Assembly (NCBI RefSeq): GCF_965638725.1
Contig: NC_134960.1
Location: 3,598,501-3,662,500 of the forward strand
DNA length: 64,000 nucleotides
From: Aptenodytes patagonicus
Taxonomy: Eukaryota > Chordata > Aves > Sphenisciformes > Spheniscidae
Direction: 5' to 3'
Part shown: in pieces, positions 1 to 14,047 of the stretch
Numbering within the stretch: position 1 is the first letter of the stretch
How the letters are laid out: each line of letters starts with the position of its first letter
Position numbers and translations under genes: made by a program
The notes under the pieces: generated by a model
Database searches by the model: none
Told to the model about the DNA's origin: nothing
The model's input: only the letters and a program-made list of their open reading frames with translations

Positions 1-2727
1 TAGAGCAAGTGTGACGGTTCCCAAACCCACCGTTACTTCACAGGAGCATAGCGTTAAAGTACTCACCTAAGAAAGGAACCCTTTTTGTTTGAAAAGACTC
101 TGTCATAGCTCGTAACTGCCAGGACAAACCCCGCTTTGGAAGGGGTAGGTGATTTAGCACTCCCTGTTTGCAGCTGAAGCCGTGCCATTGACTGGGAGAG
201 AATTCAGGACTCGGCACGGGCAATTCAGGATTCACTTATCTGGACACCCACAGAGAAGGGGAGAATTTTTGTTTCCATCTCCATCCCAGGTATTAGATTT
301 GTATTTTGTCCTCATTTTGTTTCGAATAGTCCGTGTGTGGATCAGAAGTCAGATCTCATTCCTCCCTCCTACTTGAGAGTCATAATCAATAGTTTAGAGA
401 ATCACGGTTGCTTTTCTCTTCTTTCTTAGATAGCTATCTGAGCCTTCAAAGGAGAATGAAATAATGAAAGAATAACTCCTGCGTTGCATAAGTTGGGGGT
501 TTGTCAGTACTTCAGATATACAGTAAGATTAAACTGTGAATTGTGAGATGGCAGTAATAATACTTTGTATTTAGTATATGAATATATGCCAGGATTTTGT
601 GTGTGTGCGGTTTGTAACTAAGGAGATTGACTGGGCGTGGCAGCCATGATGAGTCAAGGATAGTCCATACTGCTGTACACGATCCTAGCGCTTGAGTCAG
701 TGACAAGTGTTTCGTATGTACGGCATTCCTTTTTTAAGGAATGGTTAAGGTTAACTGTTCAAGCTGACTGCGCTTATGTGTACACGCATCGAGTTGGTAG
801 GTTATTCAGCCTTTTTGCAAAACCACCTATAGCGCCAACTAATTCTGTAACGGTCTGAAATGAATCTCAAACTCATTGACGTGTGTGTCAGCAATTGTAA
901 TAATCTTATCAGTTACTGCACTAACACCAACATTTCCATTGTAGTATGAGAGACATCAGTCAGTGTTTAAGCTAGGCAGATTTGTATTGCTGGGCATCGT
1001 ACAACTACGTGAATGTAGTGTTGATTAAGCATCGTAGAGTAAGGAACATGTAAATTAGTTTTCTTCACACTTACCTCGCTCTGAATATTTTACTCGTTCT
1101 CAATTATCTGTCAATGCATGTCTGAAGTGTCTGTTGCTATGGTGTTTTAATACTAAATGCAGAATTAAAAGGCTATACAATATTGTAATAATGAGTTGCC
1201 ACCTTTTGATGTAGGGCTGCCTTCCTTAATTAATACTTTTTTTTTTTTTGGTAAGCAAAGAGTATGGACGCTGGTACTTCAGTATAGAAGTCAACTGCCT
1301 CTGTGGGGAAATGGACTTTTCCTGATCAGATGAAGTCAGAAGTATACATCACGTAATCTCTCGCATATTCAGATACTGGCCACTTACTGAGACAAAATAC
1401 TGTACATTTTGTGTCTTAATAGTCCCATTAAGTCAGATAAATCTTGTGATCTTTAGTAGAACGATTGCAAAAGATGGGAACTAGAAGAGAAACTATTTAC
1501 GTCAGATATTTGTGTTACATCAGCATGAACAAATATTATTTCTGTATATTTGACTCATTCCAGAGTCCAGATAGTGCATGACAAAATCAGTGACATCAGT
1601 AATACCACTATCAACAGAGGCCTACTGACTTTAAAAGTTCAATTAAATGGCTTGTGTAAAGGGTGGAATCTCATTATTAATCACCTTACATACCACAAAA
1701 CTTATTACTTGAAATTTGCTAGTTCATAGTTCACTCTGGTGGTGTAGAGAAAGCAGGAAGTGTGCAGTCTTACTGAAAGAAGAACTGTGAAAATCACGTT
1801 TTCAAATCACAATGGATGCAGATATTTCATAGTCAAGAATCTTTAAAAAGCTACAAAAAGAGTGCTCACTCACAAATATTAGGTTTTTAATATTTTGCGA
1901 ATACTTTGTGTCCTACACTCTCCCCGCGAGCGTGGCACTGGACGCCGCTTTCAGCTTGTGGGTCCAGCCTGGCGCCGTCTCCGGGCTGGCTGGGCAGGAG
2001 CACTGGTGAAGTAGGTCTATCGCCGTGCACCTGAGCACACGGCCGCGTTCCTCCTCAGTTCTGAAAGTGCTACGTATCATCTAACAGCTCTAATCTTTAG
2101 AGCACTTTACAAATACTACCACTGCCAGGACAAATACTATCACTGTCCTTGCCAGATGGACAAACAAATTATTTCAGCCCCATTGAGGAAGCAGATACTG
2201 AAGTTAACTAACTTGCCAATCATGACAGAAGCATTGAGAGTCAAGATAGTAGAGACCCAGTTCAATAGATAGTCGGGCACATGCTTAAATTCCTTCCTTT
2301 TAAACAAATAATGTAAACATCTGAAATGTCCTGCTAAGCTTGTGCTAGGAGGCTTTAGGCTTGCTGATTGCTGGTGTGGTGCTCCCATCAGCATAGCTCA
2401 TGTTACAAGTACTTTCTTTGGAAAAGCTCTCCTATTGTTCAGTCTTTTCCATAAGCTACATTTAAGCACACAACAAATTATTAATACATACAAGCAGTTG
2501 TCATGGAGATAATATGATCCAAAGTTATTTTTTTTTTGATTAATAAATGACACCAACATAGCACATTCCACATGCCTTGTACAGACAATTCCTACGTCTT
2601 TCCTGCGTTAGGCATGGGATAGATATATGTATTTGCTTTTTGTGCCAGCATGCTATGGAGAAACCACTGTTTCTGGCTTTCAGGTGGTTGGCTTTAGGAA
2701 TTTGAAAAATGTAGGACTTGTAAGAGA

Positions 2728-2746
2728 TTTTTTTTTTTTTTTTTTT
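2728..2746. repeat. Poly-T tract (19 nt)
   Basis: Uninterrupted run of 19 T followed by CAGG. It resembles a 3' splice site but no exon follows. A homopolymer or the poly-A of an old minus-strand retroelement are both possible. Confidence 0.8.
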
Positions 2747-5700
2747 CAGGTTGCAACATCTTAGCAAGGGGCTGTACTGCTCAGTTCTGTGAAATCTTAA
2801 ACACAATGTGACGGCTGAATTGTGGCTAAAACCTCTGCAGGATGTATTATCTCTCTTCATCTTGGTGCATAGACTTATGGCAAAATGCAGTAACTAATCC
2901 AAAAGAAGGCAGCTGGCTAATGTAGCTGGGGAGGCTTCAGGTTCAACCAATAAGTAGGACTCTTACCTTTATTCTGTGCCTCTTTTTCTTGTCTTGTTGT
3001 GGAGATCCTGTTACGCTTAAGCCAGGCAACACCTAACTGATGTAGCCATTCTGTAGCCTATTTATTTGAGTGAATGAATGAGATTCTCTGCATATTATAG
3101 CTATTGCTTTTTTTTTTTTTAGATATTTACTCTTCAGTTAATAGTATGTCACAGTTACTGTCATAATGACCTTCATCTGGGCCAAGCAACTAGAGAGTTA
3201 AGCTATAGAAAGACTGCAAAAAAGGATTGCAGCAAGAAAATGTGAGGTATTCCTCCCTCACTTTCCTGCCAGGTAAATATATGTTTCCTTCATAGCACTG
3301 CCAGTATCTTGTGAAGGAAGCGTGAATCCAGTTGGGGAGTACTCATGACTTCTAGAAGCGTGTTAATATAATACCCATGTTGTTCTGGAGATGTCACAGA
3401 TGTCTTGCATGACAAAACAGGTACACACAACCTGCTAAAGATGGCTTGGCTAAACTGCTGCCTTGCCATCCAGCTCAGCATCAGCTCTCAAGCTCAGTTC
3501 CAAGCAGTGCTGTGTCCTGGCTGCTGCTTAAATGCTTCCTCTGAATAGAGAGACAGGGGAGGGAAATTTTCTTTTGAAATCTATTTGTGTATATGCTAAA
3601 GGACAAAGGAGAACCGTGATATATTCACTGCACAGGCACACTTATTCTTAGATCATGATTTTGCTTCACTGTGGCTAACAAGTGTATTATTAGTAATAGC
3701 TAGTTACAAATAATAACCTGACCTTATTTTTAACCTAATACTGAATGAGATTTCATTTTAATAGGTGGATTCACTGCTGTGCTTTGCTCTTTGAATATTA
3801 TCATTCAGAATTTCAGTGCCTTCCATCTTAGGTGTTAAAAATGGGTGGCAAGTTGGATAATTATTATTGTTCCAAATCTCGTTTGCAGCCTTACATAAGT
3901 GTTCTCACCAAAAGCCTTATTTTAAGGGTGGAGTGGAAGAACATGCTGTAGCAACCTGAAATTATTTGCACTAGTGTAGCTGGGTTATACAGGGCCTAGA
4001 CAGAACCGTCTCTTCTTTTTAAGGAAAGTTTGAGAGCTAGTTTAATATTCATGAAAATAAAGATATTAATGATATTAATGAAAATAAAAATGCATGGACT
4101 GACTCAGGTTTGGAATTATAAAGTTGTGTTGTCAGCACACCTCAGTCCCAAGCATAAGCATCCTTGGTAATCTTATATTGCCCAAGCCGAAACTACCAGT
4201 CGTGCCAACTCAGTGACAGTCAAAATATTTGTGAGTGTAATAATAGTAAATATATAAACATGCAAAATTAGGTAAATTACTTGGAAAGAGAATATCCCCA
4301 GGTAGATGGAGCTACACTTGATAAACCTGAGCTTCCTCATTAGTAACACTGTGTTCATAGGCAAAGTACTTTCCCCACCTTTCCTCATCATATCCATCAA
4401 ACTCATGTGATTCGGGAAGGATGAAAAATGGTTGGGAAGAGGCAGTGGTCAATCCCGAGAACATTAGATACCTCCCTTCAGCTGTAACAAACTCCCCAGC
4501 TCTCCCAGTGATCACAGCAACAACAAACCCTGACCACTTCTATTTGAATAATAAATTTTATTTTTTCATCTCCTGTTTCACTGCATGCTGTGACCTCCCT
4601 CCTTGATTGATGTCTTTTTTCCGTCACAGCTAGCATCATTGTTCCCGATTACCATTCTTCTCTATCCCTTTTCCTGTGCATAGCTTCCTTTCTTTCCCCT
4701 TTTCAGCTTCACTGAATCGGATTTAGCCAAATGATCCACAACACCTCATAAGCTCTGGAAACGTCATTCTAAACTGAAAGGCTTTTCTCCCTGAAGTTGT
4801 GTATAAGAGAAATATCGCGAAAATAAAAAATACGCTGTTATAAATTTGACTAATAAAGATCTCGCATTTGGCAAAAGAATGAGAAATGGCCAGGAAGGGT
4901 GACCCGTTAATCTCACTGGTAGATGGTAATGCCAAAACTCTCGGCATTTCAGCTGGAGCTGGGATCTTACTGACAGAGCGTCTGACTTCCTTTTTGATGT
5001 ATCTACATTAGTGATAACTGCTGAGCACGTTCACTGGCAAAGTAACGCTCTCCTCGTGTTAGCCCCAGGGTGCGCACGTCCACTATATTGTACTGCTTGT
5101 CTGTCATACGGATGCTACACCCACCCAGATGTTGGAAGCCCAAGCCAACAAATCCTAAAAGTTTGCGGGCTTAAAAGCTGGGCTTGTGCTGGGCTGCCCA
5201 AGTGCACGCTGAGCTTTACCTGTGTTGGCTGAGTAACTAGCTGAATTTCACTCACAGGCAGTAAGTGCACCCAAAAGCTGTCAGTCTCTATGTGTTCAAA
5301 GACAGGAGCTAGTACTAACCTCGCTTGCTGCCACGGTACACAGAGATTTACTCTCAGGAGTACCTATCTAGCACAAGCATAATGTTAATTTGTACACTTC
5401 ACCAGTGTGGTTTTCCTCCTCAGATTACAAACTGAAAAGATCAATGAAATTATGACTGTTGTTTTCATTGGATGAATAATTACTCCATAATTAAATAATG
5501 ATATCAGGTATATCATCAGAGAGAACAACTGGTTTCAGAAAACTCTCGTTAACTTGAGCAATTAGAATTTTTCAGTTCCATAATGCATGTATATTTATTA
5601 CAGGACTGAATGAGTGGAGAGGTGATGCAGGGTCTATTACAACAGTGGTTGATCTCAGTTGCGCAGAATGAAAGGGAGAAGCTTGCCAGCATCACAAGGG

Positions 5701-8700
5701 AGGTTCTCTGTCACGGAATCACTGGCCCAGTGCTCTGGGACACTGCACAGCAAGTTTAATTTTGATTCACATTTTACTATCAAAAATAATCTTACAAAAA
5801 CCTGGCTGAACTGCCACAGAAGAATGTTTATTTCAGAAACGGCACCTTCCAGGGCACCAAAGCTGTAACACAAATTAGTCTCAACAGCTTGAGTGTTAAA
5901 CCTACTGTTCCTGTGTTGCAGCTGTTTCTAGATGAAGTCCCCCATGTACCTTTTCATAAGTTGCCCTCTCTGTCCTTACTATAGTTACACTTCCCTTGAA
6001 AAATTGTATCTGTTACAGAGGAAAATCATTCATATTCATTCTTCTAGTAGTCAGACAAACTTTATTGGTACAGCTACTACTGCTCTAATTTTTTGACGGT
6101 GTTCAACTGGAGACAGTCAGGCAAATGTACCAAAATCTATCAAGAATTACTCATGTGTAGATAATATACCAAGTGAAAGAATTTTCACAATAAAGGTGTG
6201 TACATTACAGTAGCCTTGAGATAGGGCTGACTTCTTCCAAAACAAGTTCTTCTGGTTTTATGTGACTATTTAATACACTTCTATGTTCAAGAAAATAACC
6301 CTTGCTCTTACTCTGTACTATGAAACCAGTATAGCAGGAGGCACCATGGGCTGGCAAACAGATCAGGAGACAGGAGATGTCTCTTGTATCTGTTTAAAGA
6401 TTTTCAGGGCCATTTCAACTCCCACTTCCCCTTCTGTGCAGTGTTACAGCTACTATTAATTTTGCTAGTTATACGAGTAGATTTTTTAAACTGAAATACA
6501 CTTTCTTCAAAGTATAAGGTATCTTTTAACAGAAAAGTCATAACTATTAGGCGAACAAACTCATTATTTTCTTATGTCTGTGAATGAAAAAGCTTCTGGG
6601 CAGTGTCACTGAATGCAAATACTTGCATTTTGTTCATCTGTTTTAAATGTAAATGCTTTCTACATATCATCCAGAAGAAAAAAAAAATATATATTCCTTT
6701 TAGAGAGCATAGCCTCTCTAAAAAATACTGACAAAGAGTATCTATAACGTGGCTTTTCACTTACTGCATTTCTGTACCCTCTTTTGCCCCAAAAGATTCT
6801 GCAGTGTTCCATGGCTTGCAGGCACAAAGGTAATTTCACTTATCCCGAAAAGCAGCTGTATCTAAGATGAAGTCAGAACTACAGCACTGGACAATAAGAT
6901 TTTTAGGTGAGGGAGTGACTAACCATTTATCCGCTTGAAACCACCAATACATATTTTTAAAGTAGGGGTGCTACCAGCAAAGTACAGCTTACTGTCAAGC
7001 GAAACCATGTATGTAACAGATGCTGGCAGTCTGCGTATAATACATACCTGTGCGTCCCAATCACTTCTAGTCCTCTTTTTTTATGACGGGATTGTGAATT
7101 GTACTTTTTTGTTTTTGTAATTAAAGGGTGGAACAGATGGTGAGAACTTAAAGAGCTGCATCCATTAAATTAATGTAGGGAATGTTTCCACATTATAATT
7201 TAATATAATTGGATTTTACTTCAGTGAAATAAAACTATACAGTCTAGTGCTTGGGAATGTTTACTATATGAGAAGCTTCACCGTTAAAAGATTTCACTGC
7301 GTCATGCTATGAGTCTCTGCCAAATACCAATCATATGACCAACCCAGTTAAAAAAGGGTGTTTCTTCATGCCAATATATTTCACATGCCACCCCACAGTG
7401 AACCTTTTTTTGACTATACACCTGTGGATTTTTGGTGTGGATGTAACGCCAAAGGGGGACAATGTAATCTGACTGCATATGTTTAAAGAAAGAGTAGATA
7501 TTAACAAGCACAAGCTAGCTGGTCTAGTATTAAGAATGGTATAATGAGAGGGGCTGGGTTTGACATGATTTCATAGGTAGATTTAAGGCAGACAATCCAA
7601 ACCAAACATTGATACTGGTAAAAATCAATGAATGTTTTGCCAGTTCCAGGAATTAAGATGCTATTCTTTGGATGGCAACCAATTTCAGAAGTTCAGAGAA
7701 CAAACGTTCTCCTTTCTGTTGAGACAGGGTTTTAATTACTGTAGTTAAGTCAGAAAAAGAAAATCCGAAAGTAGGGGCATGAATTTTATAAGCAGCAGTG
7801 GACACTGCTAGGTTTTCCTAAATCTCAGAAAATATTTATACTTAACTGTAAATATTTGAGTGAAACTTGTCTCAGCTACATTTTGGGAATCCTGTATTTC
7901 GTTACTGAAATGTTTTTTATCCATGGAAAGTTACAGCAAATGTTTTGCACTAGTGATTCTTTTACTCCAGCAAGCTCCAGCTGTAGGTACATAATACTCG
8001 TCTCCCACGCAGCTCCACCATGGCTAGCAATCAATACATTGTCTTCCGCATACAAAGGCGATTCCTCTAATAATCAGACACTAGGATAGGGATGAAATCA
8101 TTATGGAAAATAGTACTAGAAAGAACACAAAGACGCACAATGGGCCCAAGTGTCTCTGTTGCAACGCCTACTCCAGCTGAAATACACTACAGATTAACTT
8201 GCCTCAATGACTACTGAATAAGTTAAAGGGATGAGCACACATACCGTAGAAAGTTTAAATTACACTTCCCTTCAGTGTAATCTGTGAAATCACTGTTATG
8301 CTGCGTGGGAATAATTGAGAGGTCACAGAGGATTATGTGGACATTTATGTTTCAGTCTGGCTTAAGTGTGTTCAACTCCAGTGATATCAACAAAATTGTT
8401 TCCGTCTTCAGTAATGCTGCATTTGCTTCTAGGACTTAATGAAAGAATAATATGTTTATTAGCTGCACATATTTCTCTCTCACTGAGATCGCAGTTTTTC
8501 CAGTTTTCAGCATTCAACTACTGAAACGTCATTTCAGACATACTGAAGCTTCTCTACCCAGTGTATGGAAATGAAAAATAAGATGGTTAATAGTTTCAGA
8601 ATATAACACATCCCACCTCTCTCAGAACAAAGCAGAACATTGCTTTAATGGCAACAGGTTTTGCCAGGGAACCCGATACGTGGTGCTTAAGTCTTCACCT

Positions 8701-9857
8701 ACTGCTGCATGAGACGAGACGTATCACTCCCTTTTTCCCCGTTTCCCTTTGTCAGGGAAGGAAAACTTTCACTATGCTTCCTCTATAAGCTCTCAGTGGA
8801 GGAATGTCTCCTGCGCTGGCTGTTTCTCACTTCTCTACTTTAACTATTAGCTTACCCTTCCTCCCCATAAAAAGGTAGGGGCTTCTGGTTTGGGGAAACA
8901 TTCACACAGTTGAAGTAAAGCCTACGGTATTACTGAACAGTTTCTCCTTTGGCATCATATCGTCAAACTGCATCATCTTCAAACTGCAGCAAAACGCATT
9001 CTATGAGATAATTAGCAGCTGTATTCAAGTGACTCAAGGGAATATTCGAGTTCTGAATTTTGAGAGGATGTTTGTATAGCTGATGTAATTTTGTCTCATC
9101 ACGGTCTGCGTAAGCTTTCTATGCAACAGAAAGGAAAGAATTAACCAATGAGTCCAAAATACTTACACTAGGAAAATAGCTATTTTGTTTCAACAGATGG
9201 TGCAACTTTTTCTCCATTGAATCTAAAGAATGCCCTTGAGCAGAGGGTTAAGTACAGCTTTTACTATCAGTAACACCCCACAACCAACAAGAAAGGAGAT
9301 CTGTTCGCAACACTTCAAAATAGCTTGATGTAAGGTACTCTTTGTCGAACAGTCTCTGAAAATCAATCTTTTCACTTGGAAAATACACTGCTGCAGTTGA
9401 ACAACTGTGGCGTGTTTCTTAAACATTTATCCATATATGCAATAAAATACTTAACAATTTCAATATTAATTCCTCCGCAGAAAATCATTAAAAACAAACA
9501 TATAGAAACTGACAGCAAAGAGCAGAACTCTTTGAGCTGCGTGGTTGGTCTAACTCTGCTAGATCCTCTTGCATAGCCCATGGCTGGTGGTGCTGCGATC
9601 CGGACGTGCCTTCAGCTGCATCAGTGAGTGCAACAGATATTTCTGAATTGAGTAGTTATTTCCGTATTACTCAGAGAAGTACCTTTTTTTTTTCCCCCCA
9701 GTTTTCTTCCTGCAAGGAGGTTCCTGCTTGCGTTATGATTCCCTCTTTCAATGGTGGTGTATTTGCTAACTTGGCAGAGTGGCGGGAGGCATACAGCATA
9801 TAGGCAAATAATTACTCATTTCCCAGGGGCAAAGCATTTAACAGCAGAGATTAGTTG

Positions 9858-9900
9858 ATCATCTGGTCTTTTCTGACCACCCCTCTAAAACCTGGTAATT
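9858..9900. repeat. Possible ancient CR1-like fragment
   Basis: Contains GATCATCTGGTC followed by TTTTCTGACC, which resembles the diverged 3' part of old amniote CR1-type LINEs (typical core GATCATCTAGTCTGACC). A related core, GATCATCTAGTCCGATG, occurs at about 19308-19324. The match is short and from memory. Confidence 0.3.
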
Positions 9901-12635
9901 GTTTGTATCTGAACAAATGGAGCACATTTCTAAAAGAATTCAAATACCAGTCCTTTATGGGGAAAGCATCGTATTTTAATACCAACTCTAGAATAGCATT
10001 TTCCATCAGTAGCTCTCAGTGGACTTTGCAAAGTCAATACCACTTCACAGAAGGGGAATCTGATGCGTTCAGCAGTGAGATTATTTACTCCAAACCATCT
10101 CAGCACAGCAAGGAGGGAACACAATCCAGACGTCTTCTAGGCTAGTGTCAGGTCCAGTTGGCCACTTTAAATGGAAAATATTTTGTTACTTATTCTTGGA
10201 GGATTTGCTAGCTCTGCCTCCTTTTAACACCTTTTTTTTTTTTTTGAGCCTCATAGATACTGTTTTTCTTTCTGGGATCTTCAAGGTATGCTCTTCCATC
10301 TCCCGAGTTGGGATGCAGTGAATGAAATCTGCTTTTCTGAGCTCTAACTCTAACCCTTAGCCCATGTAAGCTTTTTCTGGATTTGGTGACTTTAAGCCCA
10401 CAGTTCCCTACTTACCCTGAGCCCTCAAAATGATTTTTTAGATAGGATTATATGGGAAAACGCATTAGGAGAGAAAGAGATTTTAAAAATAGCCTAGCAT
10501 CTAAATCTTGATGTAATCTCTTCTAATTGTCCCAGTATTTGAGCGCAGGGCATGGAGCTGTACTAGCCTAGTGTTGGTAAGGACGAGCCATGTGTAGGAT
10601 GTACACTTTACAAACACAAATTTATGGAGCATTCTGAAGCGTTGGTTACACCTGGGTGACGTCATTAAAGGTTTATCTACAGTAAATCTGCTTTCTTCAG
10701 AGGGCCAGTGCGGCTTTTTCACACCCACACGTGATAACCCATAAAAGCAGCTGTTACAGTTAGTACCTGTCAGTCAACGCTTTATTAATCGTGGCATTGC
10801 TCCTGCATAAACGGGCCGGCAGCAAATTGCAGGGCAGAGAGCAAAATCGGAAGGGGTGCGCTATCCTGATGCTGAAGTTGAACAAACAGTGCAAGACTAA
10901 ATAGGAAGAAATTAAGATGTGTCCAAATTGTCCTAAATTTGGTGGTGTGACTTTTTGTTGCCATGAAATGTTATCCAAAACTCTGTTCATATTTCAAGAT
11001 TTTATATTGCAATTGCTGAATTTAAACAGCTACCATGCTATAAAGCCACGAAATAAAAGAACTATTTATTTTAAACTTAAACATAACAGTAGGGCTCTTT
11101 ATTTTTTAACAGTTTATTTTTTTAACATTCCAGGCTTTTCATAGCTTTCTGCCACATCCTACTATCTCGCTTGGGGTGTCTGTCCTTTTTATTTTTCCTA
11201 GCAATGTCAGTGACCACACCTGGAAAATGCAACAGAGGAAAGCTAAGGAAAAAAAAAATTAAATATGTGACAATAAATACAAAAAGTTATCGCAATAAGA
11301 ATTGGAATTTGCTTCCTCGTTCCTATGGTAAACAAAGGCTTCTAGACTTCCGGCTCATGAATTCTTTCAGTTTCCTTATTGTATTAGCTTTGCTGCTCAG
11401 CAAGATTCTTCAAATACTTTACAGACACCTCGCAATACCAGGTAATGATCGGGCAGAAATTGCTTTTCCCAGAAAATACAGGGTCGACAAGAGAGCCCCA
11501 ATAACGCTTTCTATACAGGCCCAATAACACAGTTTCCATATAACCCAAAATCCTACCAGTTTCAGTTAAACATGTGGAACAGCAGTTTAGCTCACCTCCA
11601 CTAGGTATTTTTCTAGTTCCAGCTTCTTTTACCACCTCTGCAGGTAATTTATCCGCAGTTCACACCCAGTGAATACCAACAATCAAGGATACTGCCTGGC
11701 CCCTTGAATCCCGCTGTAGTTACTCGGCTGTTAATGCGTAACTGTTCATCTTGCTGCAGACCCGTCATCAATCAGGGCTGGTAACAGAAAACAGCAAGAC
11801 GACTATAAAATACCTATTAATTTTCTGTTAGGTTTTTTTGTTTGTAATTTACGTTCTCCAAGTAGATTTTCCTCCCAGAAATGCTTGTTTGCATGTTTTC
11901 CCTAATCTTACATTACTATGCAGATTCCTCATATGTTATCTATGTATACTAATCCCTGTAGCATGTCATTAATTCCTAGTACATTCAGTTAATTTAGACA
12001 TGGATACTGGAGAAACATAATTAAAACACGACTACAGTATCATAGCTATGCAATTACCTTTTTTTTTTTTTCCCTTTTTTCTTTAGATTCTGAACGGGCC
12101 AAAGTCATTGTAGGGGGTTTCAGTTTGTAAAGCCGGGGCTGCAGTTTCATGTCCTGGGTGAAGCAGCCCCTCTTTTCCCTGTGCCCCTCTCGCTCTTCCC
12201 TCCCAGGCGACTGTCTCACTGGTGCCACCACATCTTCGTGAGGCCGTCGTGCAGGAAAGGGATCCAAGTTCAAAATAACCATCTTTGGTACAGGTTATTT
12301 TAGTCAAGATCAAGTCCTTGAGCGGGTTCACTGCACAACCCCACATGCAATTACGCCAGCACAGCTTAGGGAAAGATGTGGGACTGGAAACAAACAACAT
12401 GACTCTGGGCTGCCTAAGGCTGCGCTGCTGCCAAAAGAAACATTAATCAAGCTGTACCAAATATTCCTCTTGAAACAAATTTGAAATAAAGTTTCAGAAC
12501 ACTTGTAGATGAAACACGTTTAGTTGTTGGGATAAAAGGCTGTAGCCAAAGCTAAATATGGCTTCTAATTATACAGAACAAACAGATACAAAATTAGACT
12601 CTATGAAGCCTAACTAGGTAATTTCACAGTGAATA

Positions 12636-12687
12636 TTTAAATACTAGATATTTAATAATAAAAAATATTAAATAAAAATTTTAAAAT
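12636..12687. repeat. AT-rich low-complexity stretch
   Basis: Almost only A and T, with repeated TATTTAATA/ATTAAATAAA words. No coding potential. Confidence 0.7.
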
Positions 12688-13450
12688 CCTTCACGCCTGT
12701 CATCCTGCTCGCCAAGCTACAGCCTACAATCGCTCTTTAGGAGTAAAGGGGTTTCCTGGGCAATGGTGGACCACTAACTCTAGTACCTCCTCACATCACT
12801 GTAAAAGTACACCGAAAGTAGCTTTCGGCTAAAATGTCCCTTCTCACTCTTTCACATTCGCTTTATTTTTGTTAATGATGCTGGGGCTGGATAACTTAAG
12901 AAACAGAGGTAGTTGAGAAACCATGCCCTGTAAAAATCCGTTGTTTAAAGTTTAGCACATAAGGAAATGCCTTTTGTTCAAACTGTACGTAATGTTTTTC
13001 ATCTGGCAACTGTTTTCCCTTTAAATGATAAAACGTTAAAACCTGAACTAAAAATAATCCTGTTGGCTGTTCCAGTTCAGGGCACTTCTATGAGCCAAGT
13101 TTTGTTGGTTTTTTTGCTGACTGTTATTCCAAGTGTAAGTCAGCTCAGCAATTGCTGACTCCACAATTACGAGCGCTTTCGTACAATCTTCATTTACTTT
13201 CTTTTATTTTTGGAAACTATGACAAAACATCAGCTGGAACACTCAGTCCAGCGTTTTCTTAACATGCCTAGAATAAAACAGCAGATGATCATCTGCAAGA
13301 GAAATATTCCATAATAATGCACAGACCCCCAAAGGATGTCCCGTGTTCCCTAGCTGGAAGATCGTCTAACAAGTGAAGAAGTTTTTGATGCTGGTGTTTA
13401 AAACCACCTGTAAAATACGAACACCGTTAGACAGCAAAAGTAGGAAAGTA

Positions 13451-13675
13451 TCAACGTGAGAAGTCTTTGAGGTTGGATCCTGCGTGCGTTTTTCCCCCCT
13501 GCACTTGCTCTAGCTGGAGGTGTGTAGTCTCTGGTTCAGCAGTGTGGTTAAACCTACAGTCCAGTTGTCCAGCTATAAAAGCAGGTAAGCGTGTGCTTGA
13601 ACCCAATGCACTTGTAGTGCCTATGTGCTCGATTGTTTTGTCAAATGCAAATGAACCACCAAATTGAGGTCCCAT
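13451..13675 (-). pseudogene. CDKL3: Possible CDKL3 C-terminal tail exon remnant
   Basis: A good acceptor (T-rich tract, then GATATTTTAG) is followed by 75 open codons on the minus strand. The segment PQFGGSFAF...TTSALGSSTRLPA loosely resembles the tail of CDKL3 around PHCGGSVTM...AANLSSNLFHPS, and EPETTHLQLEQVQGGK loosely resembles the downstream part. It lies in the expected place, just after the 13899-14047 remnant. The tail is poorly conserved, so this is tentative. The opposite strand is also open (66 codons), which weakens any argument from openness alone. Confidence 0.42.
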
Positions 13676-13898
13676 CTAAAATATCAAAAAAACAAGACGG
13701 CAGATTAAAAATCTGCTAACTTTGTTCTATTTAATATTGGCAATACTCCCCCCTCGAAATCAACATCCAGTTTTCCACTGCAACGATACTGATTAGGTTC
13801 AACCCCATGAAGACACACAGCTAATCCAGCACCAGTGTGTTGTAATTACAACAACAATTTTATGTAGCAGTAAATATTTTAAAAAAAGCAGTTCTCAC

Positions 13899-14047
13899 CT
13901 TCCCAAATCCTGGACCGTTCTGACAGGCATTAAAAACAGCAATTCTCATCTTTTAGTAGTGCTACATCTTTGTTATTCCCTCTGTGCTTTGAAGAAGAAT
14001 TTAATTTTGTTTCTTGTAAGAACTTGGCTTTCAGCTCTGGTAAGAAT
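13899..14047 (-). pseudogene. CDKL3: CDKL3 exon remnant after the kinase domain
   Basis: An acceptor (TTTTGCTATCAG) is followed by FLPELKAKFLQETKLNSSSK, matching the CDKL3 segment [20 protein letters not shown]. The entering phase (one base before TTC) fits. Further on, KDVALLKDEN matches the KDERK region. The frame then hits a TAA at 13930-13932, while the ancestral continuation (VFTNAL...GFGK-like) is recovered only in shifted frames. The exon ends in a clean donor, GGGAAG then GTGAGA. Exon architecture is therefore intact but the coding frame is broken. Confidence 0.82.

Larger units (their letters stand above)
1..13440. other. Intergenic DNA, no gene recognised
   Basis: No open frame here resembles a protein I know, and I see no splice-flanked exon series. 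The stretch is A/T-rich with homopolymer T tracts (for example 19 T at 2728-2746) and AT-rich low-complexity DNA at 12636-12687. A short GC-richer patch lies at about 1920-2050 without a convincing promoter or exon. Far 3' exons of the decayed CDKL3 could lie here unrecognised, because its C-terminal part evolves fast. Confidence 0.6.

Noticed and set aside
1920..2050. Short GC-rich patch considered as a promoter
   Set aside because: Only about 130 bases, not CpG-island sized, and no associated exon.
11171..11527. 118-codon plus-strand frame
   Set aside because: Leu/Lys-rich product of AT-rich DNA with no recognised domain or promoter.
12046..12400. Minus-strand frames of 78 and 105 codons, one with a Lys-rich end
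   Set aside because: The Lys run comes from a T tract; considered as a CDKL3 tail exon but no convincing similarity.
13467..13667. 66-codon plus-strand frame
   Set aside because: Lies opposite the possible CDKL3 tail exon, which has the better splice context.
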